A DNA stretch of 64,000 bases from Botrytis cinerea B05.10. Taxonomy: Eukaryota > Ascomycota > Leotiomycetes > Helotiales > Sclerotiniaceae. The position numbers were made by a program, and so were the translations under genes. The notes under the pieces were generated by a model. It did not search any database. It had not been told where the DNA came from and saw only the letters and a program-made list of their open reading frames with translations. Positions 12,771-24,808 of the stretch are shown here, piece by piece. Numbering within the stretch: position 1 is the first letter of the stretch; each line of letters starts with the position of its first letter. The stretch covers positions 1,612,001 to 1,676,000 of the forward strand of contig NC_037312.1 of assembly GCF_000143535.2 (NCBI RefSeq). The letters are read 5' to 3'.

Positions 12771-15203
12771 ATGTCTGCCGCAACTCAAAACACAGCTGTC
12801 GACCAGCTCGCCTCTGACCTTAACAATGCTTCCTTAAATGGAGATGCAAACGGCGCCGCTACCCTCAACACCGATGTTTCCAACGTCAACTCCGAAGACC
12901 AAGATGCCGCAGGTCCTACCCCCACCAATGCCCCTCACCCACAAGCTTCGGCTTCCCTCTACGTCGGTGAACTTGACACATCCGTCACCGAAGCTATGCT
13001 TTTCGAACTCTTCTCCCAAATTGGCTCCGTTGCTTCCATTCGTGTTTGCCGTGATGCTATCTCCCGCCGATCCCTCGGATATGCCTACGTCAACTACAAT
13101 ACCACCGCTGATGGTGAGAAGGCTCTGGAAGAGCTCAACTACACTTTGATCAAGGGCCGCCCATGCAGAATCATGTGGTCCCAACGTGATCCAGCTCTCC
13201 GAAAGAACGGTCAAGGAAACGTTTTCATCAAGAACTTGGATGTTGCCATTGACAACAAGGCTCTCCACGACACATTTGCTGCTTTCGGAAACATTTTGAG
13301 TTGCAAGGTTGCCCAAGACGAGTCTGGAGCTTCCAAGGGTTATGGTTTCGTTCACTACGAGACTGATGAGGCAGCCGCTCAAGCTATCAAGCACGTCAAT
13401 GGTATGCTTTTGAACGAGAAGAAGGTCTTCGTTGGACATCACATCCCTAAGAAGGACCGTCAAAGCAAGTTCGAGGAGATGAAGGCAAACTTCACCAACA
13501 TCTACGTCAAGAACATCCCAGTTGAAGCCACCGAGGAGGAGTTCCGTGAGTTGTTCGAGAAGTTCGGTGATGTCACCTCAGCTTCCCTTGCCCGCGACGC
13601 TGAAACCGGCAAGAGCCGTGGTTTTGGTTTCGTCAACTTCATCAACCATGAGCATGCTGCTACTGCTGTTGATGAGCTTAACGGCAAAGACTTCAAGGGT
13701 CAAGATCTCTACGTTGGCCGTGCACAGAAGAAGCATGAACGTGAGGAAGAGCTCCGCCGTTCATACGAAGCTGCTCGTATCGAAAAGGCTTCGAAATATC
13801 AAGGTGTCAACCTCTACGTCAAGAACTTAGATGATGACATTGATGATGAGAAGCTCCGAGAGTTGTTCCAATCATTCGGTTCCATTACCTCTGCCAAGGT
13901 TATGCGTGATACCCCTGCCGAGACCGCTGAAGCCGAGGAGAAGAAGGAGAAGGACGAGGAGAAGAACAAGGAGAACAAGGATACCAAGGAGACCAAGGAG
14001 ACCAAGAAGGAGGGCGAGGCTGAAACCGAAGAGGCCTCTGCACCAAAGGCAAAGCGCTCTTTGGGTAAGAGCAAGGGATTTGGTTTCGTTTGCTTCAACA
14101 ACCCAGATGAGGCTACCAAGGCTGTCTCTGACATGAACCAGCGCATGGTCAACAATAAGCCACTTTACGTTGCTCTTGCTCAGCGCAAGGATGTCCGTAA
14201 GAGTCAATTGGAAGCCAGCATTCAAGCTCGTAACCAAATCCGCATGCAGCAAGCCGCTGCTCAAGCTGGTATGCCACAACAATACATGCAAGCTCCAATG
14301 TTCTTCCCTCCAGGGGCTCAACAACCAGGTTTCCTTCCCCAAGGTGGACGTGGTATGCAGTTCCCACCCCAAGCTGGCATGCCAATCCCAGGTGCCCAAG
14401 GAGGCCGACCTGGTCAATTCCAAGCTGGTTTCCCCCCTCAGCAAGCTGGTCGTGGTGCACCAGCTGGCCAACAAATGCCACCTAACATGTACGGAATGGG
14501 CCCAGGCCAATTCCCTGCTGGCGGCCAATATCCTCAACAAAACAACCCACAATTCTTAGCTGCCATGCAAGCTGCACAACTCACTGCCGGCCGTGGTGGA
14601 CCAAATGCACGTGGACCAATGCAAGGTATGCCACCAAACATGGCTATGCCTATGGGTCAACAAGGAATGCCACAATTCCAACAAGGCGCTAGACAAGGTG
14701 GTATGCCTGGTCGTGGTGCTCAAGCTGGACGTCCCGGCCAATTTGCTGGTGGATTCCCTCCACAAGCAGGTCGTGGTATGCCACAACAGATTCCAGGTAT
14801 GCAACAAATTCCTCAAATGGCCCAAGAGGGTGGCGTTCCAGCTACTATGTTGCAAGCCCAAGTTCAAGCCGTTGCTCCTCAGCAACAGAAGCAAATTCTT
14901 GGAGAGGCTTTGTTCCCTAAGATCCAAGTTTTGCAACCTGAATTGGCTGGCAAGATTACCGGAATGTTGTTGGAGATGGAGAATCAGGAGTTGATCAATC
15001 TGTAAGTAATAACTAGAGAACTTTCCGCCCTGTGGGTATCGACGTACTAACAATTTTACAGTATCGAAGATGATGCTTCTCTCCGCGCCAAGGTTGACGA
15101 GGCACTCACCGTCTACGATGAGTATGTCAAGAACAGAGGTGAAGGTGAAGGTGAGGCTGGTGAGACCAAGGAGGGTGACGAGAAGGCTGAAGAGAAGGCT
15201 TAA
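12771..15203 (+). CDS. PAB1: Polyadenylate-binding protein, cytoplasmic and nuclear
   Basis: Exons 12771-15001 and 15062-15203 (60-nt intron, GTAAGT..TACAG) give 790 residues. Four RRMs follow one another: about 62-140, 150-227, 242-320 and 345-466, each with RNP2/RNP1 motifs ([30 protein letters not shown]). RRM4 is split by an insertion of about 45 residues rich in Lys, Glu and Thr (about 383-428), a feature I recall from other filamentous fungi. A Met/Gln/Gly/Pro-rich linker leads to the C-terminal MLLE domain ([10 protein letters not shown]..), which is interrupted by the intron at EL.INL and ends in an acidic tail. The protein coats poly(A) tails, supports eIF4G-dependent translation and controls deadenylation. 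Codon use is biased to C-ending codons, as in abundant proteins. Start ATG is the first after the leader intron. Confidence 0.97.
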
Positions 15204-16890
15204 TTGCCCACTCTCTTCTGCCATTAATGACTCTTTTTCTACACTTTACTTTGGCGTCTTGTCCAACTCTTCTGCTACGGTACGGTTCCGGAAAAGTTAT
15301 TTATGCTTTGGTGGCAACATTTCGGTCCTACTTTTTATCGCATTCTTCACGCACGGAACGATGTTTTTCTTATGGTCAATGAATATTTATCTTCTATTCT
15401 TCGTCTTATGGAAGGGCAAATATTTCAACCAATTACATGTACTCATAGATTACTCTTGTGCTCAACGACTCTTGCACTACTCGATGGAGGTACAATTTTC
15501 TATTTCTGATTGAAAATTACCTACGCTTCTAACGATTACAATATTATTGCAAGGTGTGGCTAGTTGGCAACGGAGGGAACGAACAACAAAACCTTAATTT
15601 CTTTCTGCTTTTTTATGACTATCTTCGGTCCATTCGCTCTATTTGAACTGATGGCGACAACCTTCATGGGGTTCTTCACCTTTTCCTTTAATCATGAATG
15701 GATGACGAATATGAAATGAGGGGGTATTGGCATGGCAAATCAGTTTTCTGGGTGGGCATGGATTGGGAATGTGACAGCGTGAACAGAATTAGATTAGGAT
15801 TTTATCATAGATAAGATAAGTGGTGAGGGGGGTAAATAAGAAATCAAAAAAACATTGCAAATTAATCACGAGTCTTTGAGCTATGTGGATGTTGTGAGGA
15901 TTGCGAGCGAGGATTGTGAGCGTGCTGTGCGATGCTGTTTTATTTCAATTGTGATTCAAATGATTTATACAGCGTGATATTCAAGCTTAATTTGCACAAC
16001 CGGGGCTCGATTACCAGACTACTGGCCAAAAATGAGTAGCTCTCGGCTGAATAATAGGAGATACAAGCATTTGATATCGAGTAAGATTCTTGAATGTTCG
16101 AAAATAATGTATAATTTGGCAGGCAGCGGGATACTCAAAGAAATGTTAACAATGAATGAATGGTATGAAGATGATATACTAGATTAGGTAGATGTATATA
16201 ATCACTGAGTAGTGGGATAATTTACGAGATGATTTAAACAATGTGATAGGTAGGGATGTCTAGAAGGGGGCTGTTTCTGTGGAAGGATGACGTCATTTAT
16301 CTTCTTATTGTGTGTTGTGTGTTGTATATTGTATATTGTGTGGTTTCTACAATGGTATTATAGTCGCTAGCGTATATGTATGCATGTAAGTATACGATTG
16401 AATGAATGAATGTCTAGTGATTATAGTACCATGAATTGAATGGATGATCTCTGAAATCGAGGAGAGTATTCCTCCCTAAGTGAGAAGTGGTATGGATGAG
16501 AGAGCGGAGAAGAGGTAGCTAATAGGGGTAGGGTAATCATATGGGGGTTAATTATATGTTGATGTGGGAGTGGCTGGGAGGGTGCAAAGCGAGTTGTGTG
16601 GAATGAATTCTTGAGAATCATTTTGTTATTGCGAGAAGAGTGATGGATATTCGTTTATCTCGAAACCGATGAGAAGGTGATGAGTGAGCTATGTTGACTA
16701 GCTGAGAAAACTACTGGACTGGTGGCATTCTAGTCTTGCTATCTACACCTGGAAATAACTCTCTGTCATTTCCCATGCCATGGACAAGAGGGAACACCTT
16801 GAGAATGTCAAACTTGTTCATAGAAGCTACTTATCCATGATTTGCTCGTGATTCTGCACCGGAACTCTTCAGCACCTATGTTTCCTGCTA
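15204..16890. other. Intergenic region with PABP 3' UTR, no further gene seen
   Basis: About 1.7 kb. The first several hundred bases are probably PABP 3' UTR. Open frames lack any family signal. A TGT/TAT-rich simple tract lies at about 16309-16343, and a perfect TGACGTCA palindrome at 16288-16295. Confidence 0.55.
16288..16295. promoter_or_regulatory. CRE-like palindrome TGACGTCA
   Basis: A perfect 8-bp ATF/CREB consensus in non-coding DNA between the PABP gene and the GNAT-like pseudogene. It is about 1 kb from the nearest start codon, so its use is doubtful; chance occurrence in 64 kb has a probability of the order of one. Confidence 0.25.
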
Positions 16891-18310
16891 CTAGCCTGTC
16901 TCAGACAAGTCCCAACAGCATTGCCGATGGACTATTCCAAACTCGTAATCATTTGCACATTCCTTCGCTTCCCCTATTTCATCAGCGAAATCGTCTAAGA
17001 ATGAATGACGACAAGTCTCTGCAAAGTTCTCTTTAGTATATACGCTGGTTAAGAAACTAGGGTTGTACATAAATTTATCGAAAAAGGACAGATCAGTCTT
17101 GACGCACACTGTAATTGTCCCGGCGGAACGAGGAAGTGTTAGCTTCATGCGGAGTGACATGTAATCTTCAATGCATTCCTCACAAGTACATCTATATTTT
17201 AATCTAAGTGCTTGGGTGTTTAGAGGAGAGCTGGGCAGATATTTGTATTTCAATAAAGACATGCAGGCGATAGCGTCAAATTGAAAACCGACGAACTCGT
17301 TAGAAATATTAAGTTGATCCGAGCCAGCGCTAATTCTTGCTCCGGATCAATGTTTTTTATCAACCATTTTGTAGCGTAAACTCCGAGTGCACATCCTGTT
17401 TGGTGTAGCACATTGTTGTGACGACTGTTGATCTCCTTCCATCCAGTACCATTCTTGCTGTCCAAGGGTTTGAAAAGGGCTAATAGCTCTGCATCGGGCA
17501 GCGTATTGATGGCATGCTCTAGTGGGAATATTTGCTTCAGTTTTGCCAGCTTCTTCTGTATGACTTCATTTCTAGGGCGAAATGATGTAGCCACGACGAT
17601 CTCGTCGTCAAATATCTCCAGTTCCTCGTCAACTCTTGGTGGATCATAGTCAGCGTCGATCTTAAAAAAATGGGCATCGTGCTTTGGATCTGCTGAAAAG
17701 CCAAAACAACTTGAAGAGCCAATGCGGTGGAAACCAAGAGAGCGATAAAATGCGATAGCGGAGTCGAGCACTCAACGGTTCATGGTACGTTTCTCGCGGT
17801 TAGACTTGCCATAGGTTTCCTCAGCAAGGTCGTAAAGGAACAAACCAGGCTTCGAGATTATATGGAGTCTCCGAAAAGGTTCTGTCTGCGCCTATGATTT
17901 TTGAATCGGCGCCTTGGCCATAGCTCGACCAAGCCCCTTGGGAAGAAATCGCCTGTTGGTAATTCCAATTGCTTCAAATAAGACCAAGGGGCCAACGTCG
18001 ATCTCAGATCCCCATGCACCAGTACCTTGTTGTACAACGTGCTCCTTAAGCTTGCGAAGGAGACAGCCGAATTTATCGAAAGTTCGCCGGCTATCTAACC
18101 CATCCCACGACTTGGTAAGTCCAAAATGTTCAAGAAATTGGATTTGATTGCTTGCTGATGAACGTAACAACCAACAGCCTGGCCACCAGATCACCGTAAT
18201 CAAAGTCACTATATTCAGTAAGATCGCCATGGGATTTTTCATAAAACTCTTCAAAGGTCAACTCTGACACCAGTGAAAAAGTAAATGGTGAAGCAGAGTG
18301 CTCGGCTGTC
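16891..18310 (-). pseudogene. Decayed GNAT/ankyrin-like gene, paralogue of 18611-20942
   Basis: Read on the minus strand, separate blocks align in order with the intact plus-strand neighbour. Near 18060-18020, DKFGCLLRKLKEH matches DRYGYLNGHLKNH. Near 17950, LPKGLGRAMA matches the acetyl-CoA loop RRKGLGRAMV. LDSAIAFYRSLGFHRIG (about 17770-17720) matches IDSAISFHRSLGFRRIG. CTCEECIEDYMSLRMKL (about 17190-17140) matches CTCGECIGGFLSPRMKL, and NDYEFGIV matches NDHEYGFV near the 3' end. Between blocks there are two in-frame stops (TAG about 17893, TGA about 17774) in a stretch still alignable to KIHIISMPG, a loss of about 27 residues before it, a frame change with loss of most of the second ankyrin unit near 17300, and a large C-terminal deletion. 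No GT..AG pair removes both stops. A truncated peptide could still be made, but the full product is lost. Confidence 0.75.
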
Positions 18311-18610
18311 AGATCTGTGAATGTAAATGTGAATGTGAATGTGTTGGAAGGGTACCTACTAGTTAGTACTAGTAAGAATCGATCCGCATGGCATGTTGTT
18401 GCTTGCACGTGCTTAGTATGATTCCTGCCTATTATGGATACTGACAGTGAAGCTTGAGGCAAAATAACCTCCCTCGCCTTCAACTTTGAACTTCCGGATT
18501 CTCAACTTTCTTTTTCATCCACAACAAAGGATCGTCACTTCATCTCAAATGGTGCAGTCTTATAAATCCATGTTCTGAGAGAGAAGCGAAAGTACAGACC
18601 CGTATCCATC
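18311..18610. promoter_or_regulatory. Divergent promoter region between GNAT/ankyrin paralogues
   Basis: About 300 bp between the 5' end of the decayed minus copy and the start codon of the intact plus gene. It includes a short TGTGAATG/TGTAAATG repeat at about 18315-18345. The region would have been a shared promoter when both copies were active. Confidence 0.4.
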
Positions 18611-20942
18611 ATGGCGGACTCATCGATTGAAGTTCTTCGAAAGCGCAAGTCTGATTCTGGAGTCGATACTTCTACAGACTTACCGGCTACCATTACTGGT
18701 CTGTCAGTCACAACCACAGTGGCAAAGAGATCTAAGATGGTCATAGGTGTAAATACTTTGATATCTGACGAGTTGAGTAAGTTAAGTCATGAAGACTCGT
18801 AAAATTTTAAATACTAACTTTCTTGCAGTTGCCACAAATGAAAGCGAAGTCGATGTTGATCGCATTTATCACCAGCCTACTGTTTCTGACGTTGAAGATC
18901 CAAATGTTGGGGCGTCCGAGGAACTTTCGAAAGATGAGTTTGATGATGAACTCGGAGATGAATACTCGTACGAAGATGAAAATATTCATGGAGCTGGCGA
19001 TTCCGGGAGTCGTGAGTATGGAGTCGAGGGGCGCGAAATTACTATCCAGCAGGATGGTACGGATAACGTAGCCAAGTTGAGACTCTTTTTGACGAAGGAT
19101 GATGAGTTTGCAGATTGGCTTCACATGATTCATGTCAACTGCACCGTCGATGGCAAACGAATTGGCCATGCCTTCGGTCAATACATCTGCCGGGAAGAAA
19201 TTAGAGAAGATTTCTGGAGCGAAATGGAAGCCCCAAGCAGAGAGTTGTCTCTAGTTGCATTCAAGCTCTTCGACCGTTATGGATACCTCAATGGTCACCT
19301 TAAAAATCATTGCGTGCAAAAGGGCACAGGTGTATGGGGAGACGAGTTAGATTTTGGCTCACTATTTATACTGGAGCATGTTGAGGTGACTGAAAGAAAA
19401 TGGAGACGGAAGGGGTTAGGACGAGCCATGGTTGGTGACCTTGTCAAGAAGGCAGAAGTACTACACAAACCATCCCCTTTAAATACTCCAGAAGACAACA
19501 TGTTCGAGGACATGTTCTGGTTTGGGCGCAACAAGGAAAGAGAGCGCCGTGCGAAAATACACATAATTTCGATGCCTGGTTATCTTCGCCATGACGTCGA
19601 ACCACAATATGAGGGCAAATCTGAACCCGAGCAGCATGAGATCAACTCTCGAGCTATCGATTCTGCTATATCATTTCATCGTTCCCTTGGTTTTCGAAGA
19701 ATTGGTGCTTCGAGCTATTTTGGTCTATCACCCGACCCTAATCATAAATCCCATTCACTCGCAATCCAGGATGATTTCGATCCACCAAAGCCACCATCAA
19801 CACCTGCAGAGGAACCAGAGTTGGTGGTAATTACGATTCCTGGCGAAGAGGAAAGCTTTCGTACATCTGCTTACGGAAAAGAACTGGAAAAAAAGGGGCT
19901 GGAGAAATTGAGAAAGAAACTGACACCCTTGAACTTCGCGGCTGTTTCTCTTCCTGATGTTGAACTCTTAGAATTCTACAAGACATTCCAAATCGAAGAT
20001 GAAAAGGAGTGGAAGCAGGTTGATCATCTCGACAATACTTTGCTACATATCGCGGCATGCCAATTCAAACTCCAAAGTGTACAGTGGCTAATGGATAATG
20101 TGAACGACAAGCAGTCCTTGACATCGGCTCGTAACATCGACGGATATACCCCTCTCGAAGCATTACAGTATAAACTCAACGTCATCAGAACACGACGCGA
20201 ACATGGAATAATGACAATTGTAATTGCAGATAACTTTGCTGGCTTCACTTCCGACGCTACCCGCTGCCAATTTTTGCTGATGACCGGATCGATGCCTACA
20301 AAGCTATCAGATACTCAGCTCTTACTACAGCTTAAATGTGGATGCACATGTGGAGAATGCATCGGAGGCTTTTTATCACCGCGCATGAAGCTGGCACTTC
20401 TTTTTCAAGCTGAAACATATCATGACAGCCTGAATGATTCGATTCACATGAGTCTCGGAGAAGACGGCGTTGATTGGTTATGGTTGCAAGAAGACCTCGT
20501 CGAACACGTTCATCCGGATCTCCAGCGAAACTTCAAGACAAACAAATCACTCCGTCAAGGTTTCGCTAATATGTTCAATTACATTGCGATATGCTTGAAA
20601 GCTAACAAGCCACCAACGAGAAAGAATGTTCTGAGAGTATGGGAAGACACGAGCGAATGGCCACCAGTAACGTGCAATTATCTTCAATGGGGCGGTACCC
20701 TTGAGAACAAGATCGAAGCAGTACTAGAAAAGGTACTCGAAGGTGCACACGCCCAGAATGAGATTTTTGGCGATGGCGAGTTTATGAACTGCATGGAGGA
20801 AGAAGTTGAGCGATTGAAAATATGCAGGAATGACCACGAATACGGATTTGTGGCTAAATCCTGTGGCTTGCCAGAACGTAACACGAATCCATCGGGAAGA
20901 TTGGAGAGTATGTTCCAGAGAATGCTTTCTGGTATGCAATGA
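18611..20942 (+). CDS. GNAT-like and ankyrin-like protein of unknown function
   Basis: Exons 18611-18776 and 18829-20942 (52-nt intron, GTAAGT, CTAAC branch, GCAG) give 759 residues; ATG 18611 sits in ATCATGG. Residues about 60-115 are acidic. About 146-350 resemble a GNAT acetyltransferase: the acetyl-CoA loop RRKGLGRAM (about 248-256) and the later IDSAISFHRSLGFRRIG (about 332-348), which resembles GNAT motif B. About 457-502 look like one to two ankyrin units (DNTLLHIAACQ.., NIDGYTPLEAL). A compact Cys cluster CGCTCGEC (Cys559, 561, 563, 566) may bind zinc, followed by a helical C-terminal region. I recall similar proteins as multicopy families in Botrytis and relatives, but no member with a known substrate. 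Acetyltransferase activity is inference. Its inverted paralogue next door is broken. Confidence 0.75.
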
Positions 20943-21658
20943 TTGTGCTAGAGAGTTTGTACATGTTGCTAGATGGTTTCGCACTGTACAGATGGACGGT
21001 TTATTGTGTGTGGCTAGGTGCTACTGTATGTGCTTTGAATGTTGCAATTTGTGTGTAATTGGCTAGCATCTATGAGAAAGAATTAAATCCCCTCATAGGA
21101 ATCACATATTTAGATATTATCGCTCTTAAATGATCAGATTCTGCAAGAAAATCATGGGACGACTATCCCCACCCACCTTGAAGGTGTTGAATTCGAGTGG
21201 ACGCAATGCTTAAGGGCTAATTCATCATCTTCAAACTAGAATGGCGAAAGCAATCTTTTGTATGTATAATTAATTGGGTCAATTATTAAGCTACTCACTA
21301 TCTCATTCCGATTTCCATTCCGTGTACCGCATTCCTCATTCAAGAGGAAGGAAAAATTTGATAAAGAGTGGTGTGTTGAATACTTAGTATTCTTTCGCAA
21401 CTCCCTTGACACAGATTCCCAAGCCATATTTGCAATCGCCACCCGATATCCCATATCTTCAATTCCATTCCAATTCCATAAACGCCGAGCTCCCCTAATA
21501 AAATTTCGAGAGTTAATGCCGCATTGGCAGATACAGTAAAAGCGCATGTGTGTGCCCCGCATCACTCCAGCAGTCAAAACAGAGAAAAAAAAGAGCAAAA
21601 GAGAGCCAACTCAGCCAAACGCCATCTGCCTCAAATAAAAATCACATCGTCTACTTGA
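20943..21658. other. Convergent 3' intergenic region
   Basis: About 0.7 kb between the 3' ends of the GNAT/ankyrin gene and the Usp-domain gene. It probably holds both 3' UTRs. The longest frame (21236-21598, minus) shows no family signal. Confidence 0.55.
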
Positions 21659-23944
21659 TCAGTCAATCTTCGCACTGGCCAAAGACTTGACTAGTGGGTT
21701 GGTAAGATTGTTTGCGAGACGTATGTTAGGAGTACGCTTCTGCTTGTTATGTTTTCGTAAACGTTTTCTAGCAACCATGACAGGGACTGATGATTTCGTA
21801 ACCAGATAATTAGAGAAGGATCCCAAGATGACACTGCCCATCATTAGCTTTCGGTTTTCTTGAAGATTGTTGATAGAATTGGAAACGTACCCCTTCAAAG
21901 CACTCCTCCCACGGCTCCCCAATATAACTAGGGTTGGGTTGACGTAGTCGATCACTTCGGTGATCAAGTGCTTAGGATTTTTACAATGAAGGACTTCGAT
22001 ATTGACTTGTACTTGTAGCTTTGTCTTTCTTAGAAGATCCGATACTCTATCCGTGATATCTTCTACGGCTCGGAATCGATCCTGTTCGGCTTTGCTTCTC
22101 GAGTCTCTCCCCATTGGACTGGCCGCTCTACTGCCCGGATCTAATCTGAAGCTGTGATTTAGTTGACCCGGTCCTAGACTAGGTGTCAGTAAGGGGGTAT
22201 TGGTACGAGATGCTCTAGCAGATCGTTGAGCCGAAGCAATAGCAGATATTTGCTGTTTGATCTGGGCATCATCACCACTGTTATCAGGAGTTATAATTCC
22301 AAGCTCTTCATCAACACAATAGATTGCAAGCATCGTATCGCCATCCCTCAATACTGTTCCAATAGTCCATTCCAAAGCATGTGCTGCCTCATCACTGAGA
22401 TCTGTTGCGACAAGATACTTCCTGGTACGACGTTGATTCTCGCGGGCTTCTTGTTGAACCTTCTTGAAATCTCCACGGTGTATTGTACGGACGCAGCGTG
22501 ATGTCGTTGGCGTAGATCTTATTGCAGTCATGGTCAGTGAAAGACTTTGAGCCTTCTTAACGTCGCCGCGATCTGCTTCAGTGTCTGAGTCATGTGGGCT
22601 AGGCTCACCAGAGCCGTCCGGATCGAAGCTCGTATGCGGATGTACCACAGGCTTATTTGGTTTGGGTACAGGTCCCGTCAAGGTAATTTCTGGGTCAAGA
22701 AGTGATTTGACTTTGTACTTCTCATTCAAAGCTTCCTTGGCTACGACATCTTGTCCTATGGAAAATGTGAGTATTTGACACTATGCTGAGGGTAAGATAT
22801 ACGTACGCTCTGCTTCAGCAGCAGCCATTTGACTTAAAGGTGTTCTTGGACCTTTTGCTTGCCCCATTTCCAAAGTTTTGTTTTCTCGCTCGGAATCGTC
22901 TCCATCTACACTTCTCGCCTTCTTTCTGCGCCCTCTTGGACCTTCATCGTCTGATTCATCCGTACTGTCAACGACGCTTTCCTCGCCTTCCATTGGCACA
23001 TAGTCTTTCTTCAATCGAGGTCCGTTGATATCGAAATATTCGTTATCTGGCCGATTTTGCTTGCTCTTTTGACTTAACATGGATAATTCTCCGTTCGATC
23101 GCGCAAGATTGGCATCCGACAATCGTTGATAAGCACTATTGACATCTATAACTTTCCCGTTATCCAAAACTGCATATTTTGAAGGATCTGTGGGAGCTGG
23201 GGAACTAGAACGTGGGGAAAACCGATTGTGAGGCGACTTTGATTTCGCCGCAATGCCACTAGCACTTCCAATTGAATTGTGTCTTTCCCTATCCCGCCCA
23301 CCTCCAAAGCCGCTAAGGTCTACGCCTGATCTTACTACCTCTGCCATTGAATTCGTAATCCTCTTTCCTGCTTGCGTATTGCGTTTTGGAACCGAAGGAC
23401 CACCCGGGTTACTTGGGAGATAGCCAGAGAATTGGTATTCGTTAGGGTCGACCCTGGTGATTGCTCTAGGTCCGAATTCGATGGTAGACTTTGCTGCTGC
23501 ATCTGATGAACTCCTTGATTGTCTACCATTTTTGGCATACGTCTTGTGATTTATCGTTGTTGGGGAATTCTGCGCGCTTCTAGAACTAGATGCTATGGGC
23601 GCAGTAGAAGAAACATCAAGCATGCTTCGTATAGCAGGTGTCACTGTCAACGGTGTATTAACATCAAGCATACTTCGAACTGGGGCAGTGATTCTCCTAC
23701 TTGTGCCACCAATAGATGAATGTCGAGGTTTTGCTGGAGCGCTATCAATATCTAACATACTACGGACAGGAGACCTGGGCATATTCGCAAATGGCGATAA
23801 ACTTCTTCCGCCCCCAGCTCTGTGCCCCGAACCGGTGGAGCTCACCGAGCCTCTTGGTCGAGCATTGGTCGAATGCAATAATGCGAGCACCTCCTGCCTC
23901 TCCTGCTCTGCCGCCGATTCCTGTGACATGTTTTTATTCGCCAT
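21659..23944 (-). CDS. Universal stress protein (Usp) domain protein
   Basis: Exons 23944-22807, 22755-21891 and 21833-21659 give 725 residues. The first ATG of the frame is at 23944 (ACAAATGG). The N-terminal half is Ser/Pro/Arg-rich and disordered, with three copies of RSMLD(I/V) at about 61, 90 and 106. The C-terminal part holds a UspA alpha/beta fold: RRTRKYLVATDLSDEAAHAL starts it, and the nucleotide-binding end reads VILGSRGRSALKG followed by VILGSFSNYLV and VPVMVAR. A low-complexity loop of about 100 residues separates the two halves of the fold. Removal of the 57-nt intron restores the canonical GRSALKG-VILGSFSNYL; this intron is in frame and free of stops, so retained transcripts would add 19 residues. 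Family members bind ATP or act in stress signalling; the function here is unknown. Confidence 0.88.
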
Positions 23945-24397
23945 TTGTAATACTCCGAATGCGTTTGATCGAATTTGCAATTCTGCAGATGCTCAAGAGA
24001 TGGCAGATAACAGAACTGGTTGTCTTATTGTTATTCTTCGAGGGTTCCGACGGCGATGTAATGAAGCTCACTAAGGACTCGGTGGGAATTGCACGATTCG
24101 AATAAGGCAAGAGCAATGGATGCTCATAGATTTAAGGCTAGCCGTTTAGAAACTTTCTTGATGACCAAGGAAGGTTTTGATACTGCATTGTGGTTGTTGG
24201 AATGATCTTTGGGTTCGCACTCAGGACATTGCTTTAGCCCTGGTCGTTGGTACGTGTGATATGGAGGATAGTATAGAAATGTTCTGCAGTGATGGGAAGA
24301 TTGTTAGAAAGTGACGAATGCATCAACTGATCTGTTGAAAAGTCGTGTTTCTTGCGCGAAGATAATCTTGCCGATTGAAAGATGTTGTGGACCATGT

Positions 24398-24429
24398 ATT
24401 GGATTGGATTGGATTGGATTGGATTGGAT
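24398..24429. repeat. GGATT pentanucleotide repeat
   Basis: Five perfect GGATT units at 24401-24425 with partial units on both sides, in the upstream region of the Usp-domain gene. Confidence 0.9.
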
Positions 24430-24750
24430 GTAGGGGTTGAAGATGGGCTGAGGGTGGAAAATCGATGTTGTGTTATTTTTATTATTCCTAGTACATGGGA
24501 AGATGTGGTACGGGATGGGATGGTATTTGGGAATGGGGGGATGTGAATGGCTGTATGGGAATTATGAATTGTTGGAGCCTTTTCGTATTAAAAGTTCTAG
24601 ATGTTCAATAAAAGAGGGACGGAAGCTAGTGTAGAAATACGAATAACGGTACGGAGGAGGTAGGTACGGAATATGTATGTACTGTACCTAAACTAACAAA
24701 GAATTGACACGTGCACCCGCCTATCAAGTGAGTGAGGAATGCTTGTTCTG

Positions 24751-24808
24751 CTTCTTCTTCTTCTTTTCTTTTCTTTTCTTTTCTTTTCTTCTCTTCTCTT
24801 CTCTCCTC
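24751..24808. repeat. Uninterrupted 58-nt polypyrimidine tract
   Basis: CTT units, then TTTTC units, then CTCTT units, with no purine from 24751 to 24808. Such homopurine-homopyrimidine mirror tracts can form triplex (H-) DNA. It lies about 0.8 kb upstream of the Usp-domain start codon. Confidence 0.85.

Noticed and set aside
12834..15224. Long minus-strand frames of 110-226 codons opposite the PABP gene
   Set aside because: Antisense frames opened by biased codon use of a highly expressed gene; no family signal.
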